DNA of 64,000 bases, taken from NCBI RefSeq assembly GCF_030160715.1, contig NZ_BSOW01000011.1:124001-188000 (forward strand), read 5' to 3'. Position numbers and translations under genes: made by a program. Below, one piece after another: positions 39,037 to 47,554 of the stretch (position 1 is its first letter; the number at the start of each line of letters is the position of its first letter). Source of the stretch: Bradyrhizobium iriomotense (GTDB lineage: Bacteria > Pseudomonadota > Alphaproteobacteria > Rhizobiales > Xanthobacteraceae). Under the pieces are notes generated by a model. It searched no databases. It was not told where the DNA came from and saw only the letters and a list, made by a program, of their open reading frames with translations.

Positions 39037-40560
39037 ATGACCGACGAGAAACAGCCGAGCGGACCCGATCTGACAAGGGGCGTGAACCTCGCCGATTTCA
39101 ACGACGGTAAGCTGCTCGGCCATGTCGGTGACGAAGACGTTCTCCTGGTGCAGCTCGGCACCGAGGTTGTGGCGATCGAACCCGCTTGCACGCATTATCA
39201 CGGTCCGCTCGCCGAAGGGCTCGTGGTCGACGACACCATTCGCTGCCCCTGGCACCACGCCTGCTTCTCACTGCGCACCGGCGAGGCGGTCGCGGCGCCG
39301 GCGCTGAATGCGCTGGCGGTCTGGGAGGTCGAACGCGAAAAGGACAGGATCGTCGTGCGCCGCAAGCGGGAGGCGCCACCACAGGCCGCGCCGCACCGTT
39401 CTGCGCCGACGCCGGACCGGTTCGTCATCATCGGTGGTGGCGCGGCGGGATTTGCCGCAGCCGAAATGCTCCGCCGCGAAGGATTTGCCGGCAGCATCAC
39501 CATGCTCAGCAACGACAGTGCCTTGCCGGTCGACCGGCCGAACCTGTCCAAGGACTATCTGGCCGGCAATGCGCCGGAGGATTGGCTGCCGCTCCGGCCG
39601 GAGGACTATTACGCTGGTGCAGGCATCGATCTCAGGCTCGACACCTCCGTCGCCGCGCTCGATCCGAAGCAACGCCATGTGACGTTGGGCAACGGCGACA
39701 AGGTGCCGTTCGACCGGCTCCTGCTGGCGACCGGCGCGGAGCCCGTGAAGCTGAAAATTCCAGGTAGCGACCAGCCGCATGTCCACACCCTGCGATCGGT
39801 TGCCGACAGCCGCGCCATCATCGCGGCGGCCGGTAGCGCCAGGCGCGCGCTCGTGATCGGGGCGAGCTTCATCGGCCTGGAGGTCGCCGCGTCGTTGCGG
39901 GCGCGCAAGCTCGAGGTGCACGTCGTCGCCCCGGAAGAGCGGCCGATGGAGCGCATCCTGGGAGCCGAGATGGGCGACTTCGTCCGTGCGCTTCATGAAG
40001 AGAACGGCGTCCATTTCCACCTCAAGGACACCGTGGAGAAGCTCGACGGCCGCCGCGCTCACCTGAAAGGTGGCGGCGTGATCGAGTCGGACCTCGTGGT
40101 GGTCGGCATCGGCGTCAAGCCGCGCCTCGAGCTGGCCGAGCGGGCTGGGCTTGCGATCGATCGCGGCGTGAGCGTGGACGCCTATCTCGAAACCAGCGCG
40201 CCCGGCATCTTTGCGGCCGGCGACATCGCGCGCTGGCCGGATCCGCATTCGCAGGCCAGCGTCCGCGTCGAACATTGGGTGGTTGCCGAGCGGCAGGGGC
40301 AGACCGCAGCGCGCAATATGCTCGGCCGGCGCGAACGCTACGACGCCGTGCCGTTCTTCTGGAGCCAGCATTATGACGTGCCGATCAACTATGTCGGCCA
40401 CGCCGAAGGCTGGGACGACATCAAGATCGACGGCAGCATCACGGGCAGGGACTGCCTGCTCCGGTACCGGAAGGGCGGCCGCGTGCGGGCCGTCGCTTCA
40501 ATTTATCGCGATCTCGAAAGTCTGAAGGCCGAGCTGGATATGGAGCGGTCGCGCGCGTGA
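39037..40560 (+). CDS. Rieske [2Fe-2S]-FAD/NAD(P)-dependent oxidoreductase (AIF-like)
   Basis: Fusion protein of 507 residues. An N-terminal Rieske domain binds [2Fe-2S] with Cys51-x-His53 (ACTHYHGPLAEG) and Cys70-x2-His73 (RCPWHHACF). A ferredoxin-reductase/AIF-like flavoprotein follows, with FAD motif VIIGGGAAGFAAAEML near residue 130, the second nucleotide motif ALVIGASFIGLEVAASLRAR near 270, and SAPGIFAAGDIARWPDP near 390. GGGAGGA 8 bases before the ATG fixes the start. Such proteins pass electrons from NAD(P)H to an unknown acceptor. It may be under stress control (see the promoter candidate upstream). Confidence 0.9.
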   Translation: MTDEKQPSGPDLTRGVNLADFNDGKLLGHVGDEDVLLVQLGTEVVAIEPACTHYHGPLAEGLVVDDTIRCPWHHACFSLRTGEAVAAPALNALAVWEVEREKDRIVVRRKREAPPQAAPHRSAPTPDRFVIIGGGAAGFAAAEMLRREGFAGSITMLSNDSALPVDRPNLSKDYLAGNAPEDWLPLRPEDYYAGAGIDLRLDTSVAALDPKQRHVTLGNGDKVPFDRLLLATGAEPVKLKIPGSDQPHVHTLRSVADSRAIIAAAGSARRALVIGASFIGLEVAASLRARKLEVHVVAPEERPMERILGAEMGDFVRALHEENGVHFHLKDTVEKLDGRRAHLKGGGVIESDLVVVGIGVKPRLELAERAGLAIDRGVSVDAYLETSAPGIFAAGDIARWPDPHSQASVRVEHWVVAERQGQTAARNMLGRRERYDAVPFFWSQHYDVPINYVGHAEGWDDIKIDGSITGRDCLLRYRKGGRVRAVASIYRDLESLKAELDMERSRA

Positions 40561-40690
40561 GGCGCGCTTTGGCGGTCTTGACCTGAATCAACGGCGGCAC
40601 CGGTGACGGCTGCTCTTCTGGCTGTCGTCCCCACTGGGCCCATGCTATCCTGACGTGTGCCGTGGGGGTTCGCATGTAGGAGTAGCCGTC

Positions 40691-41266
40691 ATGACAACTG
40701 CTTCGGATATGTCACACAGTCTAGGCTTGGGCACAGGCATCGCGGCGCTGCGGCCGAAATGGGGCTGGATCGTCGCGCTCGGCGTCGTCTACGTCATCGC
40801 CGGCTTCATTGCGCTCGGCAGCGTGGTGATGGCGACGGTAGCGAGCGTGCTGGTGGTCGGCGTGATGATGATCGTCGCCGGCGTAACCGAGGTCATCGGC
40901 GCATTCCAGATGAAGAGCTGGGGCAAGTTCCTGATCTGGGCGCTGCTCGGCGTGCTCTACGTCATCGCGGGCTTTTTGACCTTCGAGAACCCGCTGTTCG
41001 CCGCGGTGCTGCTGACCCTGTTCCTGGGTGCCTCGCTGATCGCTTCCGGCGTCGTCAGGCTGTTTCTCGCCTTCAGCATGAAGCGCGAGAGCCCCTGGAT
41101 CTGGGTCGCGCTCTCGGCCGTCATTACCCTGTTGCTCGGCCTGTTGATCCTGGCGCGCTGGCCGGTCAACAGCGTCTACATCCTCGGCCTGTTCCTCGGC
41201 ATCGATCTGATCTTTGCCGGTGCGGGCTGGCTGAGCCTTGGTTTCAGCCTGCGGCGCAGCACATAA
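40691..41266 (+). CDS. HdeD-family (DUF308) membrane protein
   Basis: Inner-membrane protein of 191 residues with six predicted hydrophobic helices in three similar pairs (WIVALGVVYVIAGFIALGS, FLIWALLGVLYVIAGFLTF, WIWVALSAVITLLLGLLIL and the segments following them). This repeat pattern is the DUF308/HdeD signature; E. coli HdeD is linked to acid resistance. The ATG at 40691 is preceded by TAGGAGTAG. It neighbours a LapA-like small membrane protein on the same strand. The function here is inferred only by family. Confidence 0.88.
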   Translation: MTTASDMSHSLGLGTGIAALRPKWGWIVALGVVYVIAGFIALGSVVMATVASVLVVGVMMIVAGVTEVIGAFQMKSWGKFLIWALLGVLYVIAGFLTFENPLFAAVLLTLFLGASLIASGVVRLFLAFSMKRESPWIWVALSAVITLLLGLLILARWPVNSVYILGLFLGIDLIFAGAGWLSLGFSLRRST

Positions 41267-41340
41267 GGCGCGCGAGGAAGGGTTGATTTTAAGTCGCGGT
41301 TGACCGCGCGATCCTCCGCGCGGCCGAAGGGGGGTGCTTC

Positions 41341-41565
41341 ATGCGTTGGGTCTATCTCACCATCATTATCCTGTTCGCGGTCGCAATCGTGGTGTTCGCC
41401 GCGCAGAATTTCGAGACCGTCACGGTCTCGTTCCTCAAGGTGAACCTCAGCCTGCCGCTCGCGCTGCTCTCCGTCGTCGTCTATCTGCTTGGCGCTGCGA
41501 CCGGCGGCAGCCTGTTCGCGCTTCTGCGACGCTCCTATAAAGGCTCCTGGCGCGGCGCCGAATGA
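41341..41565 (+). CDS. LapA-domain (DUF1049) small membrane protein
   Basis: A 74-residue protein with two transmembrane helices (VYLTIIILFAVAIVVFAAQN and LPLALLSVVVYLLGAATGGS) separated by FETVTVSFLKVNLS, the arrangement of LapA-family proteins associated with envelope and lipopolysaccharide assembly. GGGGGG lies shortly before the ATG. It follows the HdeD-like gene by 74 bases, suggesting a small envelope-stress unit. Confidence 0.82.
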   Translation: MRWVYLTIIILFAVAIVVFAAQNFETVTVSFLKVNLSLPLALLSVVVYLLGAATGGSLFALLRRSYKGSWRGAE

Positions 41566-41689
41566 CGCGTGCGACCGATCATCCCGCACGGCATCGCCGG
41601 TCGGACTGTCACCTGAGCTGCGTTCACCAGCGCGCCCGTTGTTCGACGCGGTTCGCCTCGGGCAGACCGCGCCGACGGGCATCTAACGA

Positions 41690-42844
41690 TCAAGCGCGCG
41701 AGAGCGCATCGAGCTTTCCGCGAAGCTCATCGATCGTTGGCTTCGCGATGTCCCCAACTCCGGGGGTCGCCAGCACCTTGTCGCACATCTGGTTGATGGT
41801 CGGCGTTGCTGCCGCGATCAACTTGGCAAGTGCGCTCTTGCCTTCGGGGGTAAGCTTCGTCGCGAGGTTGCTGACGTCGTTCAATTGGGTCGTCGCTTCC
41901 CGAAGCTTGGGAAGCGCCGCCTGCGCGGAGGTGGCGTCCGTAATGGTCGGCAGCACGGATCGCAACGTGCCGACGGACGCGTTGACCTGGTTCGCCAGGT
42001 TCACTCCTCCAATTGTCAGATCTGGCGGTGCCAGACCCACGGTTCCGGTCGGGGGCTGCGTTGCGGCGGGACGCGGCAATTCGGCAACCGGTTCGCTCGC
42101 CTGACGCCCGGTGGCATACCAGACAAGTCCCCCCAATACGACCAGCGCGACTAACCAATAGGGCCACTGCGACGATGCTGCGCTTGTTGCGGCGTAAGCC
42201 GCCCGACTAGCCCCGGCAACTGTACGCTCCGAGGCGTCGGTAATTCGGCTCCCGGCGGCCGAAGCGGCTGCGGCACCGCCGCGCATGGTTCCCGCTGCCC
42301 TGTCGATGAGGCCGGCAGCGCTCAACTGATCGGCCAGGCCGGACGGAATCGCCGCGGCGATCTGATCCTTTTGTGAGCCGAGAAGCGACGCCAGCCCGCT
42401 TGCATCCAGGCCTGCACTGCGCTGGTGTTGACCCAACACCCCGAGGACCAAGGGGGCGAGCACACCGAGTAGCGACTTGCTGGACCCTTCGTCGAGTCCT
42501 GCGAACTTCCCGATCGACTGTGCGATCGTATCCGTCGCTCCGCCACCGAACAGACCAGACAGCAGGCCCGATCCGGTTTCCGTGAGCGCGTTCTGACCCG
42601 AACCGCCGATGAGGCTCTTGAAATTCTCCAGCGACCCAGGCAGTTGCTGCGCCAACGTGCCGGAAAGTTGGCGCGCCCCGTTCGGAGTGGAGGCCACATC
42701 CGCGAGGCCCGCAAGCAGCGTGGGGACGGCGCCTCCAATGGCCTTTTGCGCGACGCTGCGATCAACGCCCAAGGCAGAAGCGATCTTTGCGATCATGTCT
42801 GGGGTGAGGAACTGCATCACAACAGAGATGAGACTGGATGCCAT
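41690..42844 (-). CDS. DUF937 domain protein with one membrane helix
   Basis: Protein of 384 residues. The N-terminal 170 residues are DUF937-like Gly/Leu/Ser-rich helical units (DMIAKIASALGVDRSVAQKAIGG, LLGVLAPLVLGVLGQ). A single transmembrane helix lies near residue 225-240 (WPYWLVALVVLGGLVWYA), followed by a Pro-rich linker and an Ala/Thr-rich domain (about 275-384) with repeated LPKLREATTQLNDVSNLATKL-like helices. The ATG has GGAGA upstream. DUF937 proteins have no settled function. The downstream domain probably lies in the periplasm; topology is not certain. Confidence 0.8.
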   Translation of the reverse strand: MASSLISVVMQFLTPDMIAKIASALGVDRSVAQKAIGGAVPTLLAGLADVASTPNGARQLSGTLAQQLPGSLENFKSLIGGSGQNALTETGSGLLSGLFGGGATDTIAQSIGKFAGLDEGSSKSLLGVLAPLVLGVLGQHQRSAGLDASGLASLLGSQKDQIAAAIPSGLADQLSAAGLIDRAAGTMRGGAAAASAAGSRITDASERTVAGASRAAYAATSAASSQWPYWLVALVVLGGLVWYATGRQASEPVAELPRPAATQPPTGTVGLAPPDLTIGGVNLANQVNASVGTLRSVLPTITDATSAQAALPKLREATTQLNDVSNLATKLTPEGKSALAKLIAAATPTINQMCDKVLATPGVGDIAKPTIDELRGKLDALSRA

Positions 42845-43417
42845 CGCGATCTCTCCATTTTGGTTGTGAGGTGAGTTGTCTCCTTGGCTCCGATGCTGCG
42901 GCTTGGTTCACGCTAGCCGCGTCGTCCAGCGATTGCTGCAACAGAAATTTGGTTCAGGATTGTGCAAGTGATGCGATCTGGCAGGCCTAATGTCTCGCCA
43001 ACAGATTTGCGCTACTCACCGATCGATCCATTACATTGGGATCAAACGGAATGTAGCACGCCCAAATTTCCGGCCTGTCCAGTCACAACACGGAGAGCGG
43101 GCGCCACGCCAAGACGTCGCGCACGGTCTCGACTGCGTTGCGGGTCCTGGAATGGATCATGCCGACGTTCTCGCCGATCTCGGCGGTGGCCTTTGCGATC
43201 TGACCGGCGGGCGCCCCAACCTCATGGGCGACGACGGCAAAGCCGCGGCCGGCATCGCCGGCGCGCGCCGCCGCCGAAGGTGATATCATGGCCTTGTCGC
43301 CAGCTGCCCAGCGTGCCACAGCGCCTCCGTATCGAGCGACCATATGGTGCGCCGATCTGAGCTGACGGGGAGAATTGTCTGTAACGTCGCAAGCAACAAC
43401 GTCGGGGAGCGTTCAAC
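42845..43417. other. 573-base gap holding a chemoreceptor remnant
   Basis: Apart from the chemoreceptor fragment at 43113-43282 and the ribosome-binding site (GGGGAG, about 12 bases before 43418) of the VOC gene, I see no gene. The first 260 bases, next to the DUF937 gene, are lower in GC than their surroundings and presumably hold its promoter. Confidence 0.6.
43113..43282 (-). pseudogene. Fragment of a methyl-accepting chemotaxis protein
   Basis: About 170 bases closely match 44259-44428 inside the full chemoreceptor gene, at a constant offset of 1146 bases and in the same orientation. The reading frame still gives ARAGDAGRGFAVVAHEV and AKATAEIGENVGMI, the hairpin-tip region of the signalling domain. 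It has substitutions (GAPAGQI for the full gene's KALAGQT) and lacks everything else, so it is a decayed duplicate or a remnant of a paralogue. Confidence 0.85.
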
Positions 43418-43879
43418 ATGGAAATCAATGGTGTTGCCCATACGTTTATCACGGCTGGAAATTTTGCGGCCGCACGAGCGTTCTACGGACAATTGTTGCC
43501 GTTCCTGGGCCTCACGATAGTGGCCGATACCGTGAACACTTTCTATTGTGTCGGTGGTCGTACGGGCTTCGGCATTCATGCCCCGGCTGCGGAGTACGAC
43601 GGACAACGATTTCGCCAAGGTTCGGTCGGATTGCACCACCACTGCTTCCGTGCTCGCGAGCGAGCCGACGTCGACGAGGCGTACCACTTTCTAGTCAAGA
43701 TCGGCGCACACATCGTGCACGAACCGCGGGAGGACGGTTTTGCTCCCGGTTACTACTCTGTATTGTTCGAGGATCCGGACGGTACGAGGCTGGAACTCAA
43801 TCACGTGCCCGGCAAGGGGCTGCTCGCACCGGGAACGCAGATTGGTGGAGGCTATGCCGATGGTACGCAGAACGGCTAG
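43418..43879 (+). CDS. VOC (glyoxalase/bleomycin-resistance) family protein
   Basis: Protein of 153 residues with a vicinal-oxygen-chelate fold: HTFITAGNFAAARAFYGQLLPFLG at the start, LHHHCFRARERADVDEAYHFL in the middle and VLFEDPDGTRLELNHVPG near the end. Metal ligands (His in the first strand, His in LHHH, Glu in LELNH) appear present. Substrate unknown. It lies between a chemoreceptor fragment and the full chemoreceptor gene, and its codon use looks less GC-biased than its neighbours', which suggests recent acquisition. Confidence 0.83.
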   Translation: MEINGVAHTFITAGNFAAARAFYGQLLPFLGLTIVADTVNTFYCVGGRTGFGIHAPAAEYDGQRFRQGSVGLHHHCFRARERADVDEAYHFLVKIGAHIVHEPREDGFAPGYYSVLFEDPDGTRLELNHVPGKGLLAPGTQIGGGYADGTQNG

Positions 43880-43952
43880 TCTTCGCTCCACCTGAAACGT
43901 TCGGCGCGTGAATTCTTGGCCCGCGCCACCAATGTCGTCACGCTACGGGCTG

Positions 43953-45692
43953 TCAGCCCGCCTTGGAGATCCCGCGCTCAGCGGGTCCCGAGCGCAAATT
44001 CTGGAAGAATTTCTCCACCTCGCGCGACAGCGTCTCGGCCGTTGCGGTCAGGCTGCTTGCCGCGGTCAGCACGGACGTTGCTGCGGTGTCCGTCTCGCCG
44101 ATGGCGTCGCGAAGCGAGGTGATGTTGGCGACCAGCGTTTCGTTGCCTTGCGCGGCGGACTGCGCGTTGGCGGAGATTTCGCGAGTCGCGGAGTCCTGCT
44201 GGCCGATGGCACCTGCGATGGCCGAGGTGACGTCGTTGATCTCGCGCACGGCGCCGCCGATCTCGCGCACGGCCTCGACCGCGTTGCGGGTCGAGGACTG
44301 GATCGTGCCGACGTTCTCGCTGATCTCGGCGGTCGCCTTCGCGGTCTGCCCCGCGAGCGCCTTGACCTCATGGGCGACGACGGCAAAGCCGCGGCCGGCA
44401 TCGCCGGCGCGCGCCGCCTCGATGGTGGCGTTGAGCGCAAGCAGATTGGTCTGCTCGGCGATCGCCTGGATCAGATTGAGCACGCCGTCGATGCGCTGCG
44501 TGGCGGCGGCCAGGCTCTCGATCTCGGAGATCGATTTCTCGGTGCGCTGGCCGGTCTGCTCGACGGCGCTCGCCGACTGCCGCACCTGACGGCCGATCTC
44601 CTCGACGGATGCCGACAGCTCTTCAGCCGCCCCCGCCACCGCCGTGACATTGTGCGAGGCCTGCTCGGTGGCGCTCGCCGCCGCGCCGGCGCGCGTGCTG
44701 GCATCTGCCGTGACGCGGGTGATCGTCTGCGCGGTCTCGCGCATCGCCGACGCGTTGTCGGCAAGGCCCCGCATGACGGCGCCGATCGCCTCGCGGAAGG
44801 CCTCGACCGAGATCTCGATATGGCGCGCGCGCTCGTTGCGCGCCGCAGAGTCCTGCGAGACCTGCGAGGCCAGATTGCGGTTGCGGTCCATCGCCTCCTG
44901 GAAGATCCGGATCGCGCGCGCCAGTGCGCCGATCTCGTCGGCACGCTCGGCATGCGGCACTACGACATTCTCTTCGCCGTCGGCGACCTGCTTGATGGTC
45001 GCGGTAATCGTCGAGAGCGGACGGGCGATCGAGCGCGCGATGATGACAATGCCGATCACGACGAGCGCCAGCGCGACGCCGCCAAGGCACGTCAGCACGA
45101 AGGAGAGCGTGCGATTGGTCTCGGTCTCCTGCGCAATCTGCCTGGCGCGCTCGGCATAGACCTTCGACAGCGCCTCGAGATCCTTGTTCAGCGCCGAACG
45201 GACGCTGCGGTTGGCGTCGTTGTCGCCCCAGTCGCGCCCCGCGGCCGGGCTGACCTCGTTGGCGCGACGCACCAGTTCTTTCCGGAAATCGACGAACTGC
45301 TCGATGCGCTTCCTGAAGGTCGCGAACTGCTCGGCATCGTCGGCCTTGACGATGGTCTCCCAGCGCTTGACCACGTCCAGCATCTGCCCGTTGAACTTCA
45401 GAAGGCCTTCGCCGTATTTCTTCACCACGGCCGGGTCGGTCGACATGTAGACGCCGCGGGATTCCATCACCACGGCGTAAACCAGCGAGTTGACGCGCTC
45501 GACGTTCAGCGCCGCCGCATTCGCGGTTTCGATCGCGGCCGTGAGCTCGGCGCCGCGGCGGCTGTTGTAGTCCGACAGCACCGCGATCCCTGCGGTGAGG
45601 AGCGCGAACAGCGCGAAGATCGAATATAGCCTGGTGGCGAGCGTGAAACGGCCCGCCAGGCGCGAGGCATTCCCGGTTTGGTCGGTTGTCAT
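43953..45692 (-). CDS. Methyl-accepting chemotaxis protein
   Basis: Transmembrane chemoreceptor of 579 residues from the ATG at 45692; an in-frame start at 45755 would add 21 residues. TM1 is near residues 22-40 (LYSIFALFALLTAGIAVL). A periplasmic four-helix-bundle sensor of about 145 residues follows, then TM2 (LSFVLTCLGGVALALVVIGIVII), HAMP (RSIARPLSTITATIKQVADGE) and the cytoplasmic signalling domain with the tip sequence EQTNLLALNATIEAARAGDAGRGFAVVAHEV (given in part). It signals to CheA/CheW; the ligand is unknown. A fragment of the same tip region lies 1.1 kb away. Confidence 0.94.
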   Translation of the reverse strand: MTTDQTGNASRLAGRFTLATRLYSIFALFALLTAGIAVLSDYNSRRGAELTAAIETANAAALNVERVNSLVYAVVMESRGVYMSTDPAVVKKYGEGLLKFNGQMLDVVKRWETIVKADDAEQFATFRKRIEQFVDFRKELVRRANEVSPAAGRDWGDNDANRSVRSALNKDLEALSKVYAERARQIAQETETNRTLSFVLTCLGGVALALVVIGIVIIARSIARPLSTITATIKQVADGEENVVVPHAERADEIGALARAIRIFQEAMDRNRNLASQVSQDSAARNERARHIEISVEAFREAIGAVMRGLADNASAMRETAQTITRVTADASTRAGAAASATEQASHNVTAVAGAAEELSASVEEIGRQVRQSASAVEQTGQRTEKSISEIESLAAATQRIDGVLNLIQAIAEQTNLLALNATIEAARAGDAGRGFAVVAHEVKALAGQTAKATAEISENVGTIQSSTRNAVEAVREIGGAVREINDVTSAIAGAIGQQDSATREISANAQSAAQGNETLVANITSLRDAIGETDTAATSVLTAASSLTATAETLSREVEKFFQNLRSGPAERGISKAG

Positions 45693-45996
45693 GGTTTTCA
45701 GGGCCCGAATGGCCTTTACGTGCGGCCGGTAACGCGGACGGTAAAATTGATACAAAACTATGCAGAATGAAGGTGGATGCAGCGTTAACGCGCCAGGGTT
45801 GCATCTCAGACCTTGGTCGTAGAAAATACAAGGAATATCAGTCTCTTGGAGACGCTATCGATTTTCGGCCATGCGCCTCCCGGGATTGGCATGCCATGCT
45901 GCGAAGATCAGCATGCGCCGGCGCCGCGAGACACGTACACCTCGGAGCCGGATTGGTTCTGCCTCGGCCATCGGCCGACTGACGCCGGAGGGACCT
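45693..45996. other. Divergent promoter region between chemoreceptor and eutB
   Basis: This 304-base gap is AT-richer in its centre (around 45750-45860) and should hold both promoters. It contains the 10-base palindrome TGGCATGCCA at 45887-45896. I found no cobalamin-riboswitch box, although eutB encodes a B12 enzyme. Confidence 0.5.
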
Positions 45997-47379
45997 TTGG
46001 TCTATCGCCACACCATCGATGCGACGAGCTATGTTTTCGCCGATCTGCGCGACCTCCTGGCCAAGGCGACCCCGCCGCGCTCCGGTGACCGACTGGCCGG
46101 GATTGCCGCTGCCAGCGCCGAGGAGATGATTGCGGCGCGGATGGCGCTCGCCGACGTTCCGCTTGGCCAATTCCTCCAGGAGGCCGTGGTCCCCTATGAG
46201 GCCGACGAGGTCACGCGCCTCGTCATCGACACCCACGATGCAAAGGCCTTCGCGCCGGTGGCCGCGCTCACCGTCGGCGGCTTCCGCGACTGGCTGCTCT
46301 CGGACACCGCGACGACGGAAGGTTTGCGACGGCTGTCCCGCGGCATCACGCCGGAGATGGCGGCCGCGGTGTCGAAGCTCATGCGCAACCAGGACCTGAT
46401 CCTCGCGGCGCGCAAATGCGAGGTGATCACGTCGTTCCGCAACACCATCGGCCTGAAGGGGGGGATGAGCACGCGGCTCCAGCCCAACCACCCCTTCGAC
46501 GATGCCAAGGGCATTACCGCCTCGATCCTCGACGGCATCCTGCTTGGCGCGGGCGATGCCTGCATCGGCATCAACCCGGCGAGCGATGACCCCGCGATCA
46601 TCGGTCGGTTGCTGCGGCTCTTGGACGAGATCATTGCGCGGCTGAACATCCCGACCCAGGGCTGCGTGCTCACCCATGTGACGACGACGTTGTCGCTGAT
46701 CGGGCAGGGGGTGCCGGTCGACCTGGTGTTCCAGTCGGTCGCCGGGACTGAGGCTGCCAACCGCAGCTTCGGCATCGATCTCGCTTTGCTCAAGGAAGCG
46801 AACGAGGCCGGGCTGTCGCTGAGGCGCGGCACGGTCGGGCAGAACGTGATGTATTTCGAGACCGGCCAGGGCTCGGCGCTGTCGGCCAACGCCCATCACG
46901 GCGTCGACCAGCAGACTTGCGAGGCGCGCGCCTATGCGGTCGCCCGCGCGTATCAACCCCTGCTGGTCAACAGCGTGGTCGGCTTCATTGGCCCGGAATA
47001 TCTCTATGACGGCAAGGAGATCATCCGTGCTGGGCTCGAGGATCATTTCTGCGGCAAGCTGCTCGGCCTGCCGCTCGGAGTCGACATCTGCTACACCAAC
47101 CATGCCGAGGCGGACCAGGACGACATGGACAATCTCCTGACGCTGCTCGCCGCCGCCGGCGTCACCTTCATCATGGGGGTGCCCGGCGCAGACGACGTCA
47201 TGCTGAATTATCAGTCGACCTCCTTCCATGACGCGCTCTATGTCCGCGACGTCTTCGGCCTGCACCGCGCGCCGGAGTTCGACGACTGGCTGGAGGACAG
47301 CGGGATTGCGGGTGCCGATTTCCGGCTTGCTCGCGATGCGGGGCTGCTACCCGATTTTGCCGCACGCCTGATCGCCTGA
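45997..47379 (+). CDS. eutB: Ethanolamine ammonia-lyase heavy chain
   Basis: Adenosylcobalamin-dependent deamination of ethanolamine to acetaldehyde and ammonia, with EutC. The protein has 460 residues from a TTG at 45997, which has GGAGGGA just upstream and gives the family N-terminus (VYRHTIDATSYVFADLRDLLAKA); the longer in-frame ATG at 45871 would add an unrelated basic stretch. Conserved family segments include RSGDRLAGIAAASAEE, GLKGGMSTRLQPNHP, VFQSVAGTEAANRSFGI and GSALSANAHHGVDQQT. Its partner eutC is not adjacent but 1.77 kb downstream, after hpnP. No carboxysome-like eut shell genes are in the window. Confidence 0.96.
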   Translation: MVYRHTIDATSYVFADLRDLLAKATPPRSGDRLAGIAAASAEEMIAARMALADVPLGQFLQEAVVPYEADEVTRLVIDTHDAKAFAPVAALTVGGFRDWLLSDTATTEGLRRLSRGITPEMAAAVSKLMRNQDLILAARKCEVITSFRNTIGLKGGMSTRLQPNHPFDDAKGITASILDGILLGAGDACIGINPASDDPAIIGRLLRLLDEIIARLNIPTQGCVLTHVTTTLSLIGQGVPVDLVFQSVAGTEAANRSFGIDLALLKEANEAGLSLRRGTVGQNVMYFETGQGSALSANAHHGVDQQTCEARAYAVARAYQPLLVNSVVGFIGPEYLYDGKEIIRAGLEDHFCGKLLGLPLGVDICYTNHAEADQDDMDNLLTLLAAAGVTFIMGVPGADDVMLNYQSTSFHDALYVRDVFGLHRAPEFDDWLEDSGIAGADFRLARDAGLLPDFAARLIA

Positions 47380-47554
47380 AAGCCGGCCCGAATTTCGCAT
47401 GGTCACGGACGATCTGCGTGAACCTCGGAAACCATTGGTGCGTCTTACGAATTAGGCCCATGCCACAATATTGAGGAATTTGGGGCCCAGCGTTACGTTA
47501 TGTGTCTTGATGTCTATTCTGCACGGTTTGTAGGAAGTCGTTGGGGGAAGCTCG

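Noticed and set aside
43908..45629. 573-codon plus-strand open frame opposite the chemoreceptor
   Set aside because: Antisense shadow of a gene with clear TM, HAMP and signalling domains.
45887..45902. Possible sigma-54 promoter (TGGCATGCCATGCTGC) upstream of eutB
   Set aside because: The GG and GC elements are not spaced by the required 10 bases; only a short palindrome remains.
45871..45996. Longer EutB from the ATG at 45871
   Set aside because: It would add 42 Arg-rich residues not seen in EutB; the TTG at 45997 has a strong GGAGGGA and gives the family N-terminus.
45693..47554. Cobalamin riboswitch before eutB or hpnP
   Set aside because: Expected because both products are B12 enzymes, but I could not find a B12 box or the surrounding conserved stems in either leader.
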